A stretch of DNA of 64,000 nucleotides from JBEIQE01 sp040376705 (GTDB lineage: Bacteria; Pseudomonadota; Alphaproteobacteria; UBA2400). Location of the stretch: contig JBEIQE010000001.1 of NCBI GenBank assembly GCA_040376705.1, forward strand, positions 1-64,000. Direction: 5' to 3'. The position numbers and the translations under genes were made by a program. The notes beneath the pieces were generated by a model, which saw only the letters and a program-made list of their open reading frames with translations, did no database searches and was not told where the DNA came from. Positions 8,363 to 16,958 of the stretch are shown piece after piece (the first letter of the stretch is position 1; every line of letters starts with the position of its first letter).

Positions 8363-9649
8363 ATGCACGACATTAAATTCATTCGCGAAAATCCTGCCGA
8401 TTTTGACGCTGCCTTGGCGCGCCGCAGCCGTCCGGCCTTGTCGGCCCAGATCCTTGAGCTCGATACCAAGCGCCGTGATTTGCAGACGCATGCGCAGGTC
8501 TGGCAGGCACGTCGCAACGAGGCGTCAAAAGAAATCGGCGCGGTCAAGAAGGTTGGCGGTGATGCCAGCGTGCTGATGAATGAAGTCGCAACCCTGAAGG
8601 ACAAGATTGCCGCTGCCGAAGCCGAGGAAGCTGCAGTTGCAGCTCAGCTGCACCATCTGCTCTCCACCACCCCCAATATGCCTGCCGCCGATGTGCCGAA
8701 TGGCAAGGATGAAAAGGACAACGTCCTGCACGACAAATTTGGCGAACCCAAGCAGGCTAATACCAGCAAAGAGCATTTTGAGCTGGGCGAAGCGCTGGGC
8801 CTGATGGACTTCGAGACTGCCGCCAAGCTCTCGGGCGCACGCTTCACGCTGCTCAAGGGCGCGCTGTGCAACCTCGAGCGCGCGCTGGGTCAGTTCATGC
8901 TCGATACGCATACCCGCGAGCATGGCTATACCGAAATGAGCCCGCCGCTCATGGTGCTCGAGAAAACCATGTTCGGCACCAGTAATATCGATAAGTTTGA
9001 GGATGACCTGTTCAAGGTCTCAACCGGCCACTTCCTCATTCCAACTGCCGAAGTGCCGCTTACAAATATTGTGGCCGACATGATCACGCCGATTGAAGAG
9101 CTGCCGCTGCGCATGACCGCCCTCACGCCGTGCTTCCGTGCCGAAGCGGGCGCTGCAGGCCGCGATACGCGCGGGATGATCCGCCAGCACCAGTTCTATA
9201 AGGTCGAGCTGGTGAGCGTGACAGCGCCCGATAAATCGGTTGAAGAACATGAGCGCATGCTGTGGGCGGCGCAGAACATTCTCAAGAAGCTTGAGCTGCC
9301 CTTCCGCATCATGACCCTGTGCACCGGCGATATGGGCTTTGCTTCGCAAAAAACCTACGACATGGAAGTGTGGCTGCCCGGCCAGAACCAGTATCGCGAA
9401 ATTTCGAGCTGCTCGAACTGCGGCGACTTCCAGGCCCGCCGCATGAACGCCCGTACGCGTTTGGCTGGCAGCAAGGACACCAGCTTCGTGCACACGCTCA
9501 ATGGCTCGGGCCTCGCCGTAGGCCGCGCACTGGTGGCGGTGATGGAAAATTACCAGCAGGCCGATGGCAGTATCGCCATTCCTGCGGTTCTGCAGCCCTA
9601 CATGGGTGGGCAGAAGGTGATTGAAATCAGTAAGCTCAAGGCTGCCTGA
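8363..9649 (+). CDS. serS: Seryl-tRNA synthetase
   Basis: 428 residues, standard length. The N-terminal coiled-coil tRNA-binding arm spans about 25-105 (alternating Lys/Glu/Ala heptads). The class II core has motif 2 (PCFRAEAGAAGRDTRGMIRQ, then HQFYKVE) and motif 3 (GSGLAVGRALVAVMENYQQ). It charges tRNA-Ser and, in most bacteria, tRNA-Sec when present. GGAGA lies about 7 bp before the ATG. It is the fourth gene after tatA on the same strand. Confidence 0.96.
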   Translation: MHDIKFIRENPADFDAALARRSRPALSAQILELDTKRRDLQTHAQVWQARRNEASKEIGAVKKVGGDASVLMNEVATLKDKIAAAEAEEAAVAAQLHHLLSTTPNMPAADVPNGKDEKDNVLHDKFGEPKQANTSKEHFELGEALGLMDFETAAKLSGARFTLLKGALCNLERALGQFMLDTHTREHGYTEMSPPLMVLEKTMFGTSNIDKFEDDLFKVSTGHFLIPTAEVPLTNIVADMITPIEELPLRMTALTPCFRAEAGAAGRDTRGMIRQHQFYKVELVSVTAPDKSVEEHERMLWAAQNILKKLELPFRIMTLCTGDMGFASQKTYDMEVWLPGQNQYREISSCSNCGDFQARRMNARTRLAGSKDTSFVHTLNGSGLAVGRALVAVMENYQQADGSIAIPAVLQPYMGGQKVIEISKLKAA

Positions 9650-9719
9650 TTTTAACCCATTTCCCTTTGACTTATCCCGGCGTAAGGCCCTAGCTCGCCC
9701 TCTTACGCAGGAGAGAGCC

Positions 9720-10142
9720 ATGAGCGAAACGACCAATAATAACGTAGATGTCTTGCCGTTTATCGAGCAGCTTGGTCCCGTACCCGCAGTGCTGCGCGAT
9801 TATGAGGATAATACGGTTACGCGCGATGCTGCTGGGCTTTCAGTCCATCTTTCTTTCAACCGCGTGATCTCGCCAACTGAGGTTGACGAGGCCGGCAAGT
9901 ACTGCGTAGCCGCCTTTAACCTGCTCGATTTTAAAAACGCGGTAGTCGCACCCGCAGGGCAGACACAGGGATATGGCGCAACTGCCATCAAGCTGTATGT
10001 CGCCCATGACGATATCCCCGGTACCATGCGCCCAGCCCACAAGAAGTACGAGTACGAGCTGGATGTGATGGAGAAGATCGACTCCATTGGCCACCGCTGG
10101 GTCGCCCTGCGTACGATTCGGCAGGCTGCTGTTCTGGCCTAG
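9720..10142 (+). CDS. Conserved-looking hypothetical protein
   Basis: 140 residues from ATG 9720, chosen because GGAGAGAG lies directly upstream. An upstream in-frame start at 9621 would overlap serS and lacks such a site. The protein is soluble, with no signal peptide or membrane helix. Two halves contain alternating beta-strand-like stretches (GLSVHLSFNRVISP, YCVAAFNLLDFKNAVVAP), compatible with a small beta-rich domain. It sits between serS and surE, all on one strand. I do not recognise the family. Confidence 0.6.
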   Translation: MSETTNNNVDVLPFIEQLGPVPAVLRDYEDNTVTRDAAGLSVHLSFNRVISPTEVDEAGKYCVAAFNLLDFKNAVVAPAGQTQGYGATAIKLYVAHDDIPGTMRPAHKKYEYELDVMEKIDSIGHRWVALRTIRQAAVLA

Positions 10143-10216
10143 GACTTACGCTATCGTTTGACATCTGCGGCAACCTGTCCGATTCTGCTGGCTGATTCTT
10201 TTAGTCAGCAGGTGTC

Positions 10217-11005
10217 ATGCTTAAAGCCCCTCTCGTTCTGTCCAAGGCGCGTGTCCTTATTACTAATGATGATGGCGTAGATGCGCCCGGTATCGCCCTG
10301 TTACATGAGCTGATCCGCCCACTGGTGGCCGAGGTTGTTATCTGTGCGCCTGAGCACGAGCAGTCGGGCTCCAGCCATGTCTCCACCATTTCGCGCCCGC
10401 TGCGTTTGCGCAAAGCCGGAGAAGATATGTATGCGGTAGACGGCACGCCGGCTGACTGCCTGATCATGGGCATCGCCGAAGTGATGAAAGACCGTCGGCC
10501 CGATATCGTGCTCTCCGGCATCAATAACGGCGCGAATTTGGGCGAAGATGTAAACTACTCAGGCACACTCGCTGCCTGTTTCGAGGCCACGCTCATGCGC
10601 GTGCCTGCCATCGGCTTTTCGCAGGATAAAGAATATGGCCAGCCCGCCAACTTCAGTAATGCGCGCCGCTGGCTCACCGAGGTGGTGACCCGCCTTGTCA
10701 GCCAGCCATGGCCTGAAGATGTGGTGATGAGCGTAAACTTCCCGCACAGCGAAACAGTGCACAACATTACCCCCACACGCTTGGGCCGCAAGGCCGAGGG
10801 CGTGTCGATGGTACGCGGCACCGACCCGCGCGGGCATGGCTACTACTGGAATTCATGGCGCTATGACGACCCCAAAACGGTCGACTGCGGGCCGGATACC
10901 GATATCGGCGTCGTAGCCGCAGGCGATATCTCGGTCACGCCGCTCACGGTTGACCCCACCCATGCCGAAGGCCTGAGTGTGCTGCGCCGGATGTTTGCCG
11001 CATGA
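10217..11005 (+). CDS. surE: 5'/3'-nucleotidase SurE
   Basis: 262 residues. The N-terminus LITNDDGVDAPGI carries the metal-binding Asp-Asp pair, and GTPADCLIMGI and SGINNGANLGEDVNYSGT are SurE signatures. It dephosphorylates nucleoside monophosphates and is classically coupled to pcm in stationary-phase survival. Its stop overlaps the pcm start by 4 bp. In the 74 bp upstream there is a TTGACA (10155-10160) with a weak GATTCT 17 bp later, a possible but poor promoter. Confidence 0.95.
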   Translation: MLKAPLVLSKARVLITNDDGVDAPGIALLHELIRPLVAEVVICAPEHEQSGSSHVSTISRPLRLRKAGEDMYAVDGTPADCLIMGIAEVMKDRRPDIVLSGINNGANLGEDVNYSGTLAACFEATLMRVPAIGFSQDKEYGQPANFSNARRWLTEVVTRLVSQPWPEDVVMSVNFPHSETVHNITPTRLGRKAEGVSMVRGTDPRGHGYYWNSWRYDDPKTVDCGPDTDIGVVAAGDISVTPLTVDPTHAEGLSVLRRMFAA

Positions 11006-11724
11006 ACGCACCCCACGCCCGCACACCTGCCCGTAAAATCCGCCTCCTGATGAAGCTGCGTCAGGACGGAATTAGCGATGCGCGTGTGCTGGCCGCGATT
11101 GAGAAAATCTCGCGCGAAGCGTTTCTGCCCGAAACCTTCCACGACCGTGCGTATGAAGATATCGCGCTGCCTATCGGCCATGGCCAGACCATTAGCCAGC
11201 CGCAGGTGGTCGCCAACATGACTCAGGCGCTGGAAATCGGCCCGCGCATGAAGGTGCTCGAAATCGGCACCGGCTCGGGCTATCAGGCCGCTGTTCTGGC
11301 GCAGCTGTGCCGCCGCGTTTACACCATCGAGCGTCACCGCCCGCTGCTGGAAATGGCCAAGGAGCGGTTGGCCTCCATCAAGCTGCGTAATATCAGCACA
11401 CGCGCAGGGGATGGCATGCTCGGCTGGCCCGAGGTTGCCCCGTTCGAGCGGATTATCGTGACCGCCGCAGCGGGTGCTACCATTCCGCAAAAGCTGCTCG
11501 ACCAGCTTGATGTGGGCGGCATCATGATCATTCCGGTAGGTACCGATAAAGCCAGCCAGTTCATCATGAAAATCACCCGCGACGATAAGGGCTATACCGC
11601 CGAGCAGCTTTGGCCGGTACGCTTTGTGCCATTATTGCCCGGCGACCCCGGCAATTCACCGGAACCAGATGACCCGCTATCCAGTTTGTATAAGCATATC
11701 CCCAAGCAGGAGGAGTTACTGTGA
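11002..11724 (+). CDS. pcm: Protein-L-isoaspartate O-methyltransferase
   Basis: 240 residues. GHGQTISQPQVVANMTQAL and the SAM-binding VLEIGTGSGYQAAVLAQL (motif I) are diagnostic; the PEVAPFERIIVTAAA and VGGIMIIPVG segments follow in family order. It methylates isoaspartyl residues in damaged proteins to start their repair. The start overlaps the surE stop (ATGA) and its stop overlaps the next gene's start (GTGATG), so surE-pcm-M23 are coupled. This trio is a conserved alphaproteobacterial and gammaproteobacterial arrangement. Confidence 0.95.
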   Translation: MNAPHARTPARKIRLLMKLRQDGISDARVLAAIEKISREAFLPETFHDRAYEDIALPIGHGQTISQPQVVANMTQALEIGPRMKVLEIGTGSGYQAAVLAQLCRRVYTIERHRPLLEMAKERLASIKLRNISTRAGDGMLGWPEVAPFERIIVTAAAGATIPQKLLDQLDVGGIMIIPVGTDKASQFIMKITRDDKGYTAEQLWPVRFVPLLPGDPGNSPEPDDPLSSLYKHIPKQEELL

Positions 11725-12620
11725 TGATCCGCCAGAACCTGAAGTCGCTCACCGCCCTTAGCCTTGTCCTGCTTGCGCTCGCTGCCTGTGGCCGCGGCGG
11801 CCCTCCGGCACCCATCGAGCACCGCGGTGTGGGGTCGGGCGAGACCAGCCCCAATATGGCGGCCACCAGCACTTACAATTCGCCAGCCCCCATACAGGGC
11901 GGCACTTATACGCCGCCACCGGGCTACGGCAGCCGCGCCCCGGTGCAGGCCCAAACACTGGGTGAGCCGAACGATGGTTACGCGCAGGCCGCTAATACAT
12001 CCACCACACCTGCTGGCGTACGCATGAATCCGCCGCCTGCAACGCCATATAATCCGCATGCTGTTGTCGCCAGCCAGCCCGGCCAGCCACAGGTGCTTGG
12101 CACTATGCCAGCCAATACGCCGGTTACTTCGGGCGTGCCTGTAAATGCGCCTGTGCAGCCTGCGCGTGAGCCGTTGCTCAACAGCAGTGGCGCTACCACC
12201 ACGACCACTACCACCACCACCAGCTCAACCATCGATCAGGGGACGGGCGATTACGGCTGGCCGCTGCGTGGCCGCCTTATTTCGGGGTTTGGTGCCAAGG
12301 CGGATGGTCAGTCGAATGATGGTCTGAACATCGCTGCACCACTCGGCACCTCGGTGTACGCCTCCAAGGATGGTACGGTTGCCTATGCGGGTAACGAGCT
12401 GCGCAGCTTTGGTAACATGGTGCTGGTACGCCATCCGGGCGGCATGTTCACCGTCTATGCGCACCTCGACCAGATTTACGTAACCAAGGAAGCGCCCATC
12501 ACCAAGGGCCAGGTTGTTGGCACCGTCGGCCAGTCGGGCGGCGTCTCCGAGCCGCAGCTGCACTTTGAGGTCCGCCGCGGCTCTAACCCGCAAGACCCGA
12601 TGAAGTATTTGAGCCGGTAG
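11721..12620 (+). CDS. NlpD/EnvC-like M23-domain lipoprotein
   Basis: 299 residues with a lipoprotein signal peptide ending in the lipobox LAAC (Cys at about 23). A Pro/Thr/Asn-rich linker with a poly-Thr run follows, then a C-terminal LytM/M23 domain (about 173-297). The first zinc-ligand motif, normally HxxxD, reads NDGLN, so two of four metal ligands are replaced; the later YAHL and LHFE histidines remain. That is the pattern of NlpD-type amidase activators rather than active endopeptidases. Its position after pcm matches the nlpD locus elsewhere. Either GTG 11721 or ATG 11724 could start it. It likely acts in the periplasm in septal peptidoglycan splitting. Confidence 0.85.
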   Translation: MMIRQNLKSLTALSLVLLALAACGRGGPPAPIEHRGVGSGETSPNMAATSTYNSPAPIQGGTYTPPPGYGSRAPVQAQTLGEPNDGYAQAANTSTTPAGVRMNPPPATPYNPHAVVASQPGQPQVLGTMPANTPVTSGVPVNAPVQPAREPLLNSSGATTTTTTTTTSSTIDQGTGDYGWPLRGRLISGFGAKADGQSNDGLNIAAPLGTSVYASKDGTVAYAGNELRSFGNMVLVRHPGGMFTVYAHLDQIYVTKEAPITKGQVVGTVGQSGGVSEPQLHFEVRRGSNPQDPMKYLSR

Positions 12621-12699
12621 TATTTCTGCTTATGTACTCTTTAAAAAGTGAATTAATATGGGCGGCCCATAGTGAGCCGCCCAAGTTTACTTAGTGAGT

Positions 12700-12840
12700 T
12701 CAGCGCTTCTTACCGCGTGTTTCATCTTGACTAAGCGTAGAAGCGTAAATGCTTTTCTGCTGAGACGGAGTAAGTTTTCCGCCAGCCAGGCCTTTTGCGG
12801 CCCAGCTTGCTACCTTATCACCTGTAGTTTTTTTAGCCAT
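12700..12840 (-). CDS. Small basic protein of 46 residues
   Basis: An ORF shorter than usual cut-offs. The product begins MAKKTTGDKVASWAAKGLAG, continues with a Gly-Lys-Leu-Thr-Pro-Ser segment and ends QDETRGKKR. A purine-rich ribosome site (GGGGAGAAAGAG) lies just upstream of the ATG. It resembles in style the widespread small proteins built from K-A-SK-A-.L..G..S...KS.A...LSQ, which have no established function. It stands alone in an otherwise empty 530-bp interval between the M23 lipoprotein gene and the HNH gene. Coding status is supported by start, ribosome site and family-like pattern only. Confidence 0.55.
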   Translation of the reverse strand: MAKKTTGDKVASWAAKGLAGGKLTPSQQKSIYASTLSQDETRGKKR

Positions 12841-12970
12841 TTTCAAGACTCTTTCTCCCCGCTATCCACGAGGTGTTACGTTGAAGGAGCGTTGACAATG
12901 TAAACGAACAGGCTAACCGTATCCTTGTCTAGAGGGGGCTAACTTATGTTTGCCTTCATAATCAACACTT

Positions 12971-13011
12971 GGCTCGAAAGCAGGCGTGACAATCACATCT
13001 GCTTTCGAGTC
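12971..13011. other. Strong inverted repeat, possible terminator or small RNA end
   Basis: CTCGAAAGCAG (12973-12983) pairs perfectly with CTGCTTTCGAG (12999-13009), extended by one G-U and one G-C pair; the loop holds a smaller GTGA/TCAC stem. It is followed on the plus strand by the T-rich stretch ATTTTGATTTC. No annotated plus-strand gene ends nearby (the M23 gene stops 350 bp upstream), so it could end a small RNA or be a cruciform/protein site. The rest of 12841-13149 shows no other feature. Confidence 0.4.
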
Positions 13012-13149
13012 ATTTTGATTTCATATTTGATTCGGGGTCAACGACAAGTACGACTCATGAACTCTTTATTAAATTTCCAGGGCGCTTTAAAATAGGTATA
13101 TATATCCTCCTGATGAGCCGACATAAGGCGCACAGAACGGGACAGGCAA

Positions 13150-13716
13150 ATGGGCTATACAGTACCAACAACACAGGCACCTCAATCAGGGCAGTTGCGC
13201 TACACACGCGTGGGTGGCGAACCCACAGCCAAGGCCGATCCTTTCGCGCCGCCGCCTGAGCTGCTGCGGTGGCTCTACAAAGGCCAGTCGCGCGTGCTGC
13301 CAGATGGCATCCGCCGCCCGCGCCGCCTGAGCAACAAGCCGCGCTCGGCATCGTCCACCTCGTTGCTCAGTCTGTTTAACGCGCAAGGCGGGTTGTGCTG
13401 TTACTGCGCACATGAAATGACCCTGCCGCCCAAGCTCAAGGGCAGCCGCAAGAAATGGCCAACCGATGCCGAGGTCACAGAGGTGGCCGAGCTGCACCCG
13501 CCTACCGAGGTCACGCGCGATCATCTGCACCCCAAGAGCGATGGCGGCCCGGGCCTGCTCGAGAATTTTGCTGCCGCTTGCCGGCTGTGCAATCAGGAGA
13601 AGGGCGATCTGCCGCTCATCATCTTCCTGCTGGCGCGCACTACGAATACCCTGCGCGAGGCGCACCGCCGCCAAAAGCACATAAAAGCAGCACTGCAGGA
13701 ACTCAAAAAACCCTGA
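13150..13716 (+). CDS. HNH endonuclease-family protein
   Basis: 188 residues. The C-terminal half carries an HNH/zinc arrangement: CCYCAHEM (Cys pair, about 78-83), then TRDHLHPKSDGGPGLLENF (the His-containing core and Asn), then CRLCNQEKGD (second Cys pair). This is the fold of HNH nucleases found in restriction, phage and repair settings. The N-terminal 70 residues are Pro/Arg-rich without recognised motif. No restriction or phage genes are adjacent, so its role is unknown. Start ATG 13150 has GGGACAGG upstream. Confidence 0.7.
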   Translation: MGYTVPTTQAPQSGQLRYTRVGGEPTAKADPFAPPPELLRWLYKGQSRVLPDGIRRPRRLSNKPRSASSTSLLSLFNAQGGLCCYCAHEMTLPPKLKGSRKKWPTDAEVTEVAELHPPTEVTRDHLHPKSDGGPGLLENFAAACRLCNQEKGDLPLIIFLLARTTNTLREAHRRQKHIKAALQELKKP

Positions 13717-13822
13717 TTGCCGCCTGATTCGGGTCTGATTTGCCTGATTTCCTTGCATAATCAGATGGTTGCATCCTCGGCCCAGCAGGGTATATTCCGC
13801 CCAGCTTTTACTAGAGGAAAAC

Positions 13823-14197
13823 ATGCTTATTTCATCCGCTTACGCCGCTTCCACCCCCGCCACCGCTGCCGCCGCTACAGGTCCGGCCTCGTTCTTCGTT
13901 TCGCTGGCGCCGCTGTTCCTGGTCATCATCATTTTCTACTTCTTCCTCGTGCGCCCGCAGCAGCGCCGCATGGCCGAGTACCAGAAGCTGGTGTCGGGCC
14001 TGCGCCGTGGCGACCGGATTGTAACCTCAGGTGGCATCATCGGCACCATTCACAAGGTTGAGACCAATAACCCGGATGTAACGGTTGAGATTGCCGAAGG
14101 CGTGCGCGTACGCGTTCAGCGCAATGCCATTGCCGAAGTACTGGCCAAGACCGGCGCAGTAGAAGACAAATACCCCGTAGACAAGAAGTCAGCCTAA
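13823..14197 (+). CDS. yajC: Preprotein translocase accessory subunit YajC
   Basis: 124 residues from ATG 13823, selected because AGAGGAAAA precedes it; an upstream in-frame start at 13769 lacks a ribosome site. It has a single membrane helix (about 26-46, SLAPLFLVIIIFYFFLV) followed by RPQQRRMAEYQKLVSGLRRG and the VTSGGIIGTIHKV beta-barrel segment typical of YajC. It associates with SecDF at the Sec translocon. secD begins 3 bp after its stop. Confidence 0.93.
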   Translation: MLISSAYAASTPATAAAATGPASFFVSLAPLFLVIIIFYFFLVRPQQRRMAEYQKLVSGLRRGDRIVTSGGIIGTIHKVETNNPDVTVEIAEGVRVRVQRNAIAEVLAKTGAVEDKYPVDKKSA

Positions 14198-14200
14198 GCC

Positions 14201-15793
14201 ATGAGCAATCCCAGTAATTCGATGGTGTATCTGTCGCCATTCAAGAAATGGCTGACAATTGCCATCTGCGTGGTGAGCCTCCTTTATGCAGCGCCCAATG
14301 TGGTGTCGCGTGAGATTACCAAACCGCTGGCCGAAACTTATTCGCGCTGGTTGCCGGTGCATCCGGTTAACCTCGGCCTCGACCTGCAGGGCGGCTCATA
14401 CCTGTTGCTGGGCGTGGATATTGAAGTCGCCCTGCGCGACCGCATGAACGCGTTGCTCGATAGCGCCCGTCAGGCTCTGCAGGGCGAGCGTATTGGTTAC
14501 GTTGGCCTTGAGACGATTGAGCATGGGATTGCCTTCAAGCTGCGCGATGCGAATGATGCCAGCAAGATCACCGCACTCGCGCGCGATATTGATGCCGACC
14601 TGCGCGCAGAGGTAGGTGATGAAAACCGCGTGACCCTGATTGTAACCGATGTAGCGCTCGAGCGTTACCGCGCCCAGATCATCGAGCAGTCGATTGAAAT
14701 CGTCCGCCGCCGTGTAGATGAATCGGGCACCCGTGAGCCGATTATCCAGCGCTCGGGTAGCGACCGCATTTTGCTGCAGTTGCCGGGTGTAAGCGACCCG
14801 CAGCAGATCAAGCGCCTCTTGGGCCAGACCGCCAAAATGACCTTCCATCTGGTAGATGAAGCGGCGACCATGACAGGCGGCATCTCTGTGCCTGCTGGTT
14901 ATGTGGCACTGCCCGATCGCGATGACCCTTCCCAGCGCGTGGTTGTGCGCCGCCAGCCTTCGCTGTTTGGTGAATCGCTCACCGATGCGCAGCAGGGCCG
15001 TAGCCAGACCGGTCAGGCATCAGTCAACTTCCGTTTCGATAACATGGGTGGCCGCCGCTTTGCCGAGATTACGCGTGAAAACGTTGGCCAGCAGTTTGCC
15101 ATCGTGCTCGACGGCAAGGTGCTGACAGCCCCGCGGATCAACGAGCCCATCACAGGTGGTTCGGGCGAAATTACCGGTAATTTCACGCCTGAAAGCGCGC
15201 TTGAGCTGGCCCTGCTGCTGCGTGCGGGCGCTCTGCCGGCACCGCTCAAGGTACTTGAAGAACGCACGGTTGGTCCCGGCTTGGGTCAGGATGCGGTGGA
15301 TGCGGGTAGTATCTCCGGTATCATCGGCTTTGGTCTTGTCGTATTCTGGATGTTCATCAGCTATGGCCGTTTTGGCATGTATGCCAACGTGGCACTGGCA
15401 GTGAATATTGCCATGATCTTCGGGTTGTTCTCGGTGCTGGGCGTTACGCTCACGCTGCCGGGTATTGCCGCGATCATTCTTACCATCGGCATGGCGGTGG
15501 ACGCCAATGTGCTTGTGTATGAGCGTATCCGCGAAGAAATCCGCAACGGTCGCACGCCACTGGCGGCGGTGGATGCGGGCTACAGCCGCGCGATGCCCTC
15601 GGTGATTGACTCAAACCTTACCACCATCATCGCCGGTGTGATCCTGTTTGCGCTTGGCTCGGGCCCCATCAAGGGCTTTGCTGTAGCGTTGACACTTGGT
15701 ATTCTCACCACGTTGTTCTCGGCCATCATGATTACTCGTCTGATGATCCTTGGTTATCTGCGCCGCCAGAAGCCTGCCACGCTGAACATCTGA
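14201..15793 (+). CDS. secD: Protein translocase subunit SecD
   Basis: 530 residues with an N-terminal membrane helix, the DLQGGSYLLLGVD motif, two periplasmic domains and a C-terminal block of membrane helices containing IGMAVDANVLVYERIREE. SecD with SecF pulls secreted chains across the membrane using the proton gradient. Length matches SecD alone; there is no fused SecF half. The gene immediately downstream, overlapping by one base (TGATG), is the Mth938-like gene instead of secF, which is unusual for this conserved locus. Confidence 0.95.
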   Translation: MSNPSNSMVYLSPFKKWLTIAICVVSLLYAAPNVVSREITKPLAETYSRWLPVHPVNLGLDLQGGSYLLLGVDIEVALRDRMNALLDSARQALQGERIGYVGLETIEHGIAFKLRDANDASKITALARDIDADLRAEVGDENRVTLIVTDVALERYRAQIIEQSIEIVRRRVDESGTREPIIQRSGSDRILLQLPGVSDPQQIKRLLGQTAKMTFHLVDEAATMTGGISVPAGYVALPDRDDPSQRVVVRRQPSLFGESLTDAQQGRSQTGQASVNFRFDNMGGRRFAEITRENVGQQFAIVLDGKVLTAPRINEPITGGSGEITGNFTPESALELALLLRAGALPAPLKVLEERTVGPGLGQDAVDAGSISGIIGFGLVVFWMFISYGRFGMYANVALAVNIAMIFGLFSVLGVTLTLPGIAAIILTIGMAVDANVLVYERIREEIRNGRTPLAAVDAGYSRAMPSVIDSNLTTIIAGVILFALGSGPIKGFAVALTLGILTTLFSAIMITRLMILGYLRRQKPATLNI

Positions 15794-16170
15794 TGGACGT
15801 TACCCCAACCCTTGCCGCTGGTGCCTTACCGGTTCATGGCTATGGGGAGGGGTTCTTCCGTGTGGGTGAAGCTGTAATACAGGGGCCCATCTTTCTGCGC
15901 CCCAGTGTTGTGCAGGCTGCGCCTGTGGCCACGCTGGATGAGCTGACGGCTGAGCATATTACAGCTATTTGCCAGAGCGATCCTGCGCCGCAGGTTTTGC
16001 TACTCGGTGTGGGAAAGCTCTTCGACAAACTGCCAGCCAAAGAGCTGCGTCTGGCGGCCAAGGCGGCAGGTGTAATTCTGGAGCCGATGGATACCGGCGC
16101 TGCCTGCCGTACCTGGAATGTGCTGCTCTCGGAAGGCCGCCGTGTTTCAGCCCTCATGTGGCCGGTTTAA
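15793..16170 (+). CDS. Mth938/NDUFAF3-like domain protein
   Basis: 125 residues matching the small single-domain Mth938 family: V..GE.FF.VGE...QGP segments near the N-terminus, then PQVLLLGVGKLFDKLPAKEL and a C-terminal DTGAACRTWNVLLSEGRRVS. Relatives include the mitochondrial complex I assembly factor NDUFAF3. In many alphaproteobacteria it follows secD-secF and precedes a phytoene/squalene-synthase-like gene. Here it follows secD directly, with its start overlapping the secD stop. It ends tail-to-tail with the minus-strand ankyrin-like gene, overlapping by 4 bp. Confidence 0.8.
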   Translation: MDVTPTLAAGALPVHGYGEGFFRVGEAVIQGPIFLRPSVVQAAPVATLDELTAEHITAICQSDPAPQVLLLGVGKLFDKLPAKELRLAAKAAGVILEPMDTGAACRTWNVLLSEGRRVSALMWPV

Positions 16171-16958
16171 GTTAAACCCGCGCCCGGTTTGCGCATCCGC
16201 GCCATAAGATTATTCATCTCGGCAGTTGCGGCAGCGCCGCTGCGCCATTCGTGGATCAGTTCCAGGGGGCGCGGGTCGACGCCACTGAACATTACGGCAC
16301 AATCATACGCGCTAAAGCCGCCGGGGCCTTTCTGGTGTTCATCAGCCCCGCGCTCGAGCAATACACCGATGGTGCGTAGCGCTGCCTGCTGCGGAATGCT
16401 ACTGATCTCGGCCTCGCTCATACCGGCGTCAAACGCTTTGCGCACCTGCTGCTCGTATACGCCCATGCAATCGTACAGGGCGGTGCATTGCTTATCGTCA
16501 TTCCGGTAGCCATTTACATCAGCTGTGGCATTGAGCAGATGTTCGCATGACTCTGCATCCAGCAGCGCGGCTGAGATATTGAGTAGCGGCACGCTCTGGT
16601 AAGTCTTGTTGGCGTCTATCCCGGCATCACACAGCATTTTAATGGCCAGACTGTCACGCTCGGTGATGGCAAAAGGCAGTACCATTTCAGGCGAGGCACC
16701 TTCGCGCAGTAAAAAACCAAACAGCCTGTGGTTCTTTTGGCTTAGTGCATAGATGGTCGAAAGCTGATCGCCGCCCATAACATCAAGATTAGCCAGCCAG
16801 CGGCGGTTATCTGCATTCAGACTTGGGCTTTCGGCCACGTTTTTTTCGAGCCAGTCTACATCGCCCAGCTGCACGGCACTGCGATAACCCAGCACGAAGG
16901 GGGCAAAACCGGCAGTATTCATCAGGTTAAAGCTGGTTGTGGCAGGAATGATCTTCAT
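16167..16958 (-). CDS. Ankyrin-repeat-like protein
   Basis: 263 residues. Several degenerate ankyrin-like units are visible: SQKNHRLFGFLLREGASPEM, SLAIKMLCDAGIDAN, SCEHLLNATADVN and AALRTIGVLLERGADEHQKG, each with the L..LL..GAD..  turn. No signal peptide is seen. Such proteins usually mediate protein-protein contacts; the partner is unknown. The start overlaps the stop of the upstream minus-strand gene by 4 bp, so the two are coupled and may work together. It interrupts the usual secDF neighbourhood. Confidence 0.65.
   Translation of the reverse strand: MKIIPATTSFNLMNTAGFAPFVLGYRSAVQLGDVDWLEKNVAESPSLNADNRRWLANLDVMGGDQLSTIYALSQKNHRLFGFLLREGASPEMVLPFAITERDSLAIKMLCDAGIDANKTYQSVPLLNISAALLDAESCEHLLNATADVNGYRNDDKQCTALYDCMGVYEQQVRKAFDAGMSEAEISSIPQQAALRTIGVLLERGADEHQKGPGGFSAYDCAVMFSGVDPRPLELIHEWRSGAAATAEMNNLMARMRKPGAGLT

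Noticed and set aside
7604..8491. Minus-strand ORF of 295 codons opposite tatC
   Set aside because: Shadow of tatC and serS, rich in Gln/His/Arg as expected from complement reading.
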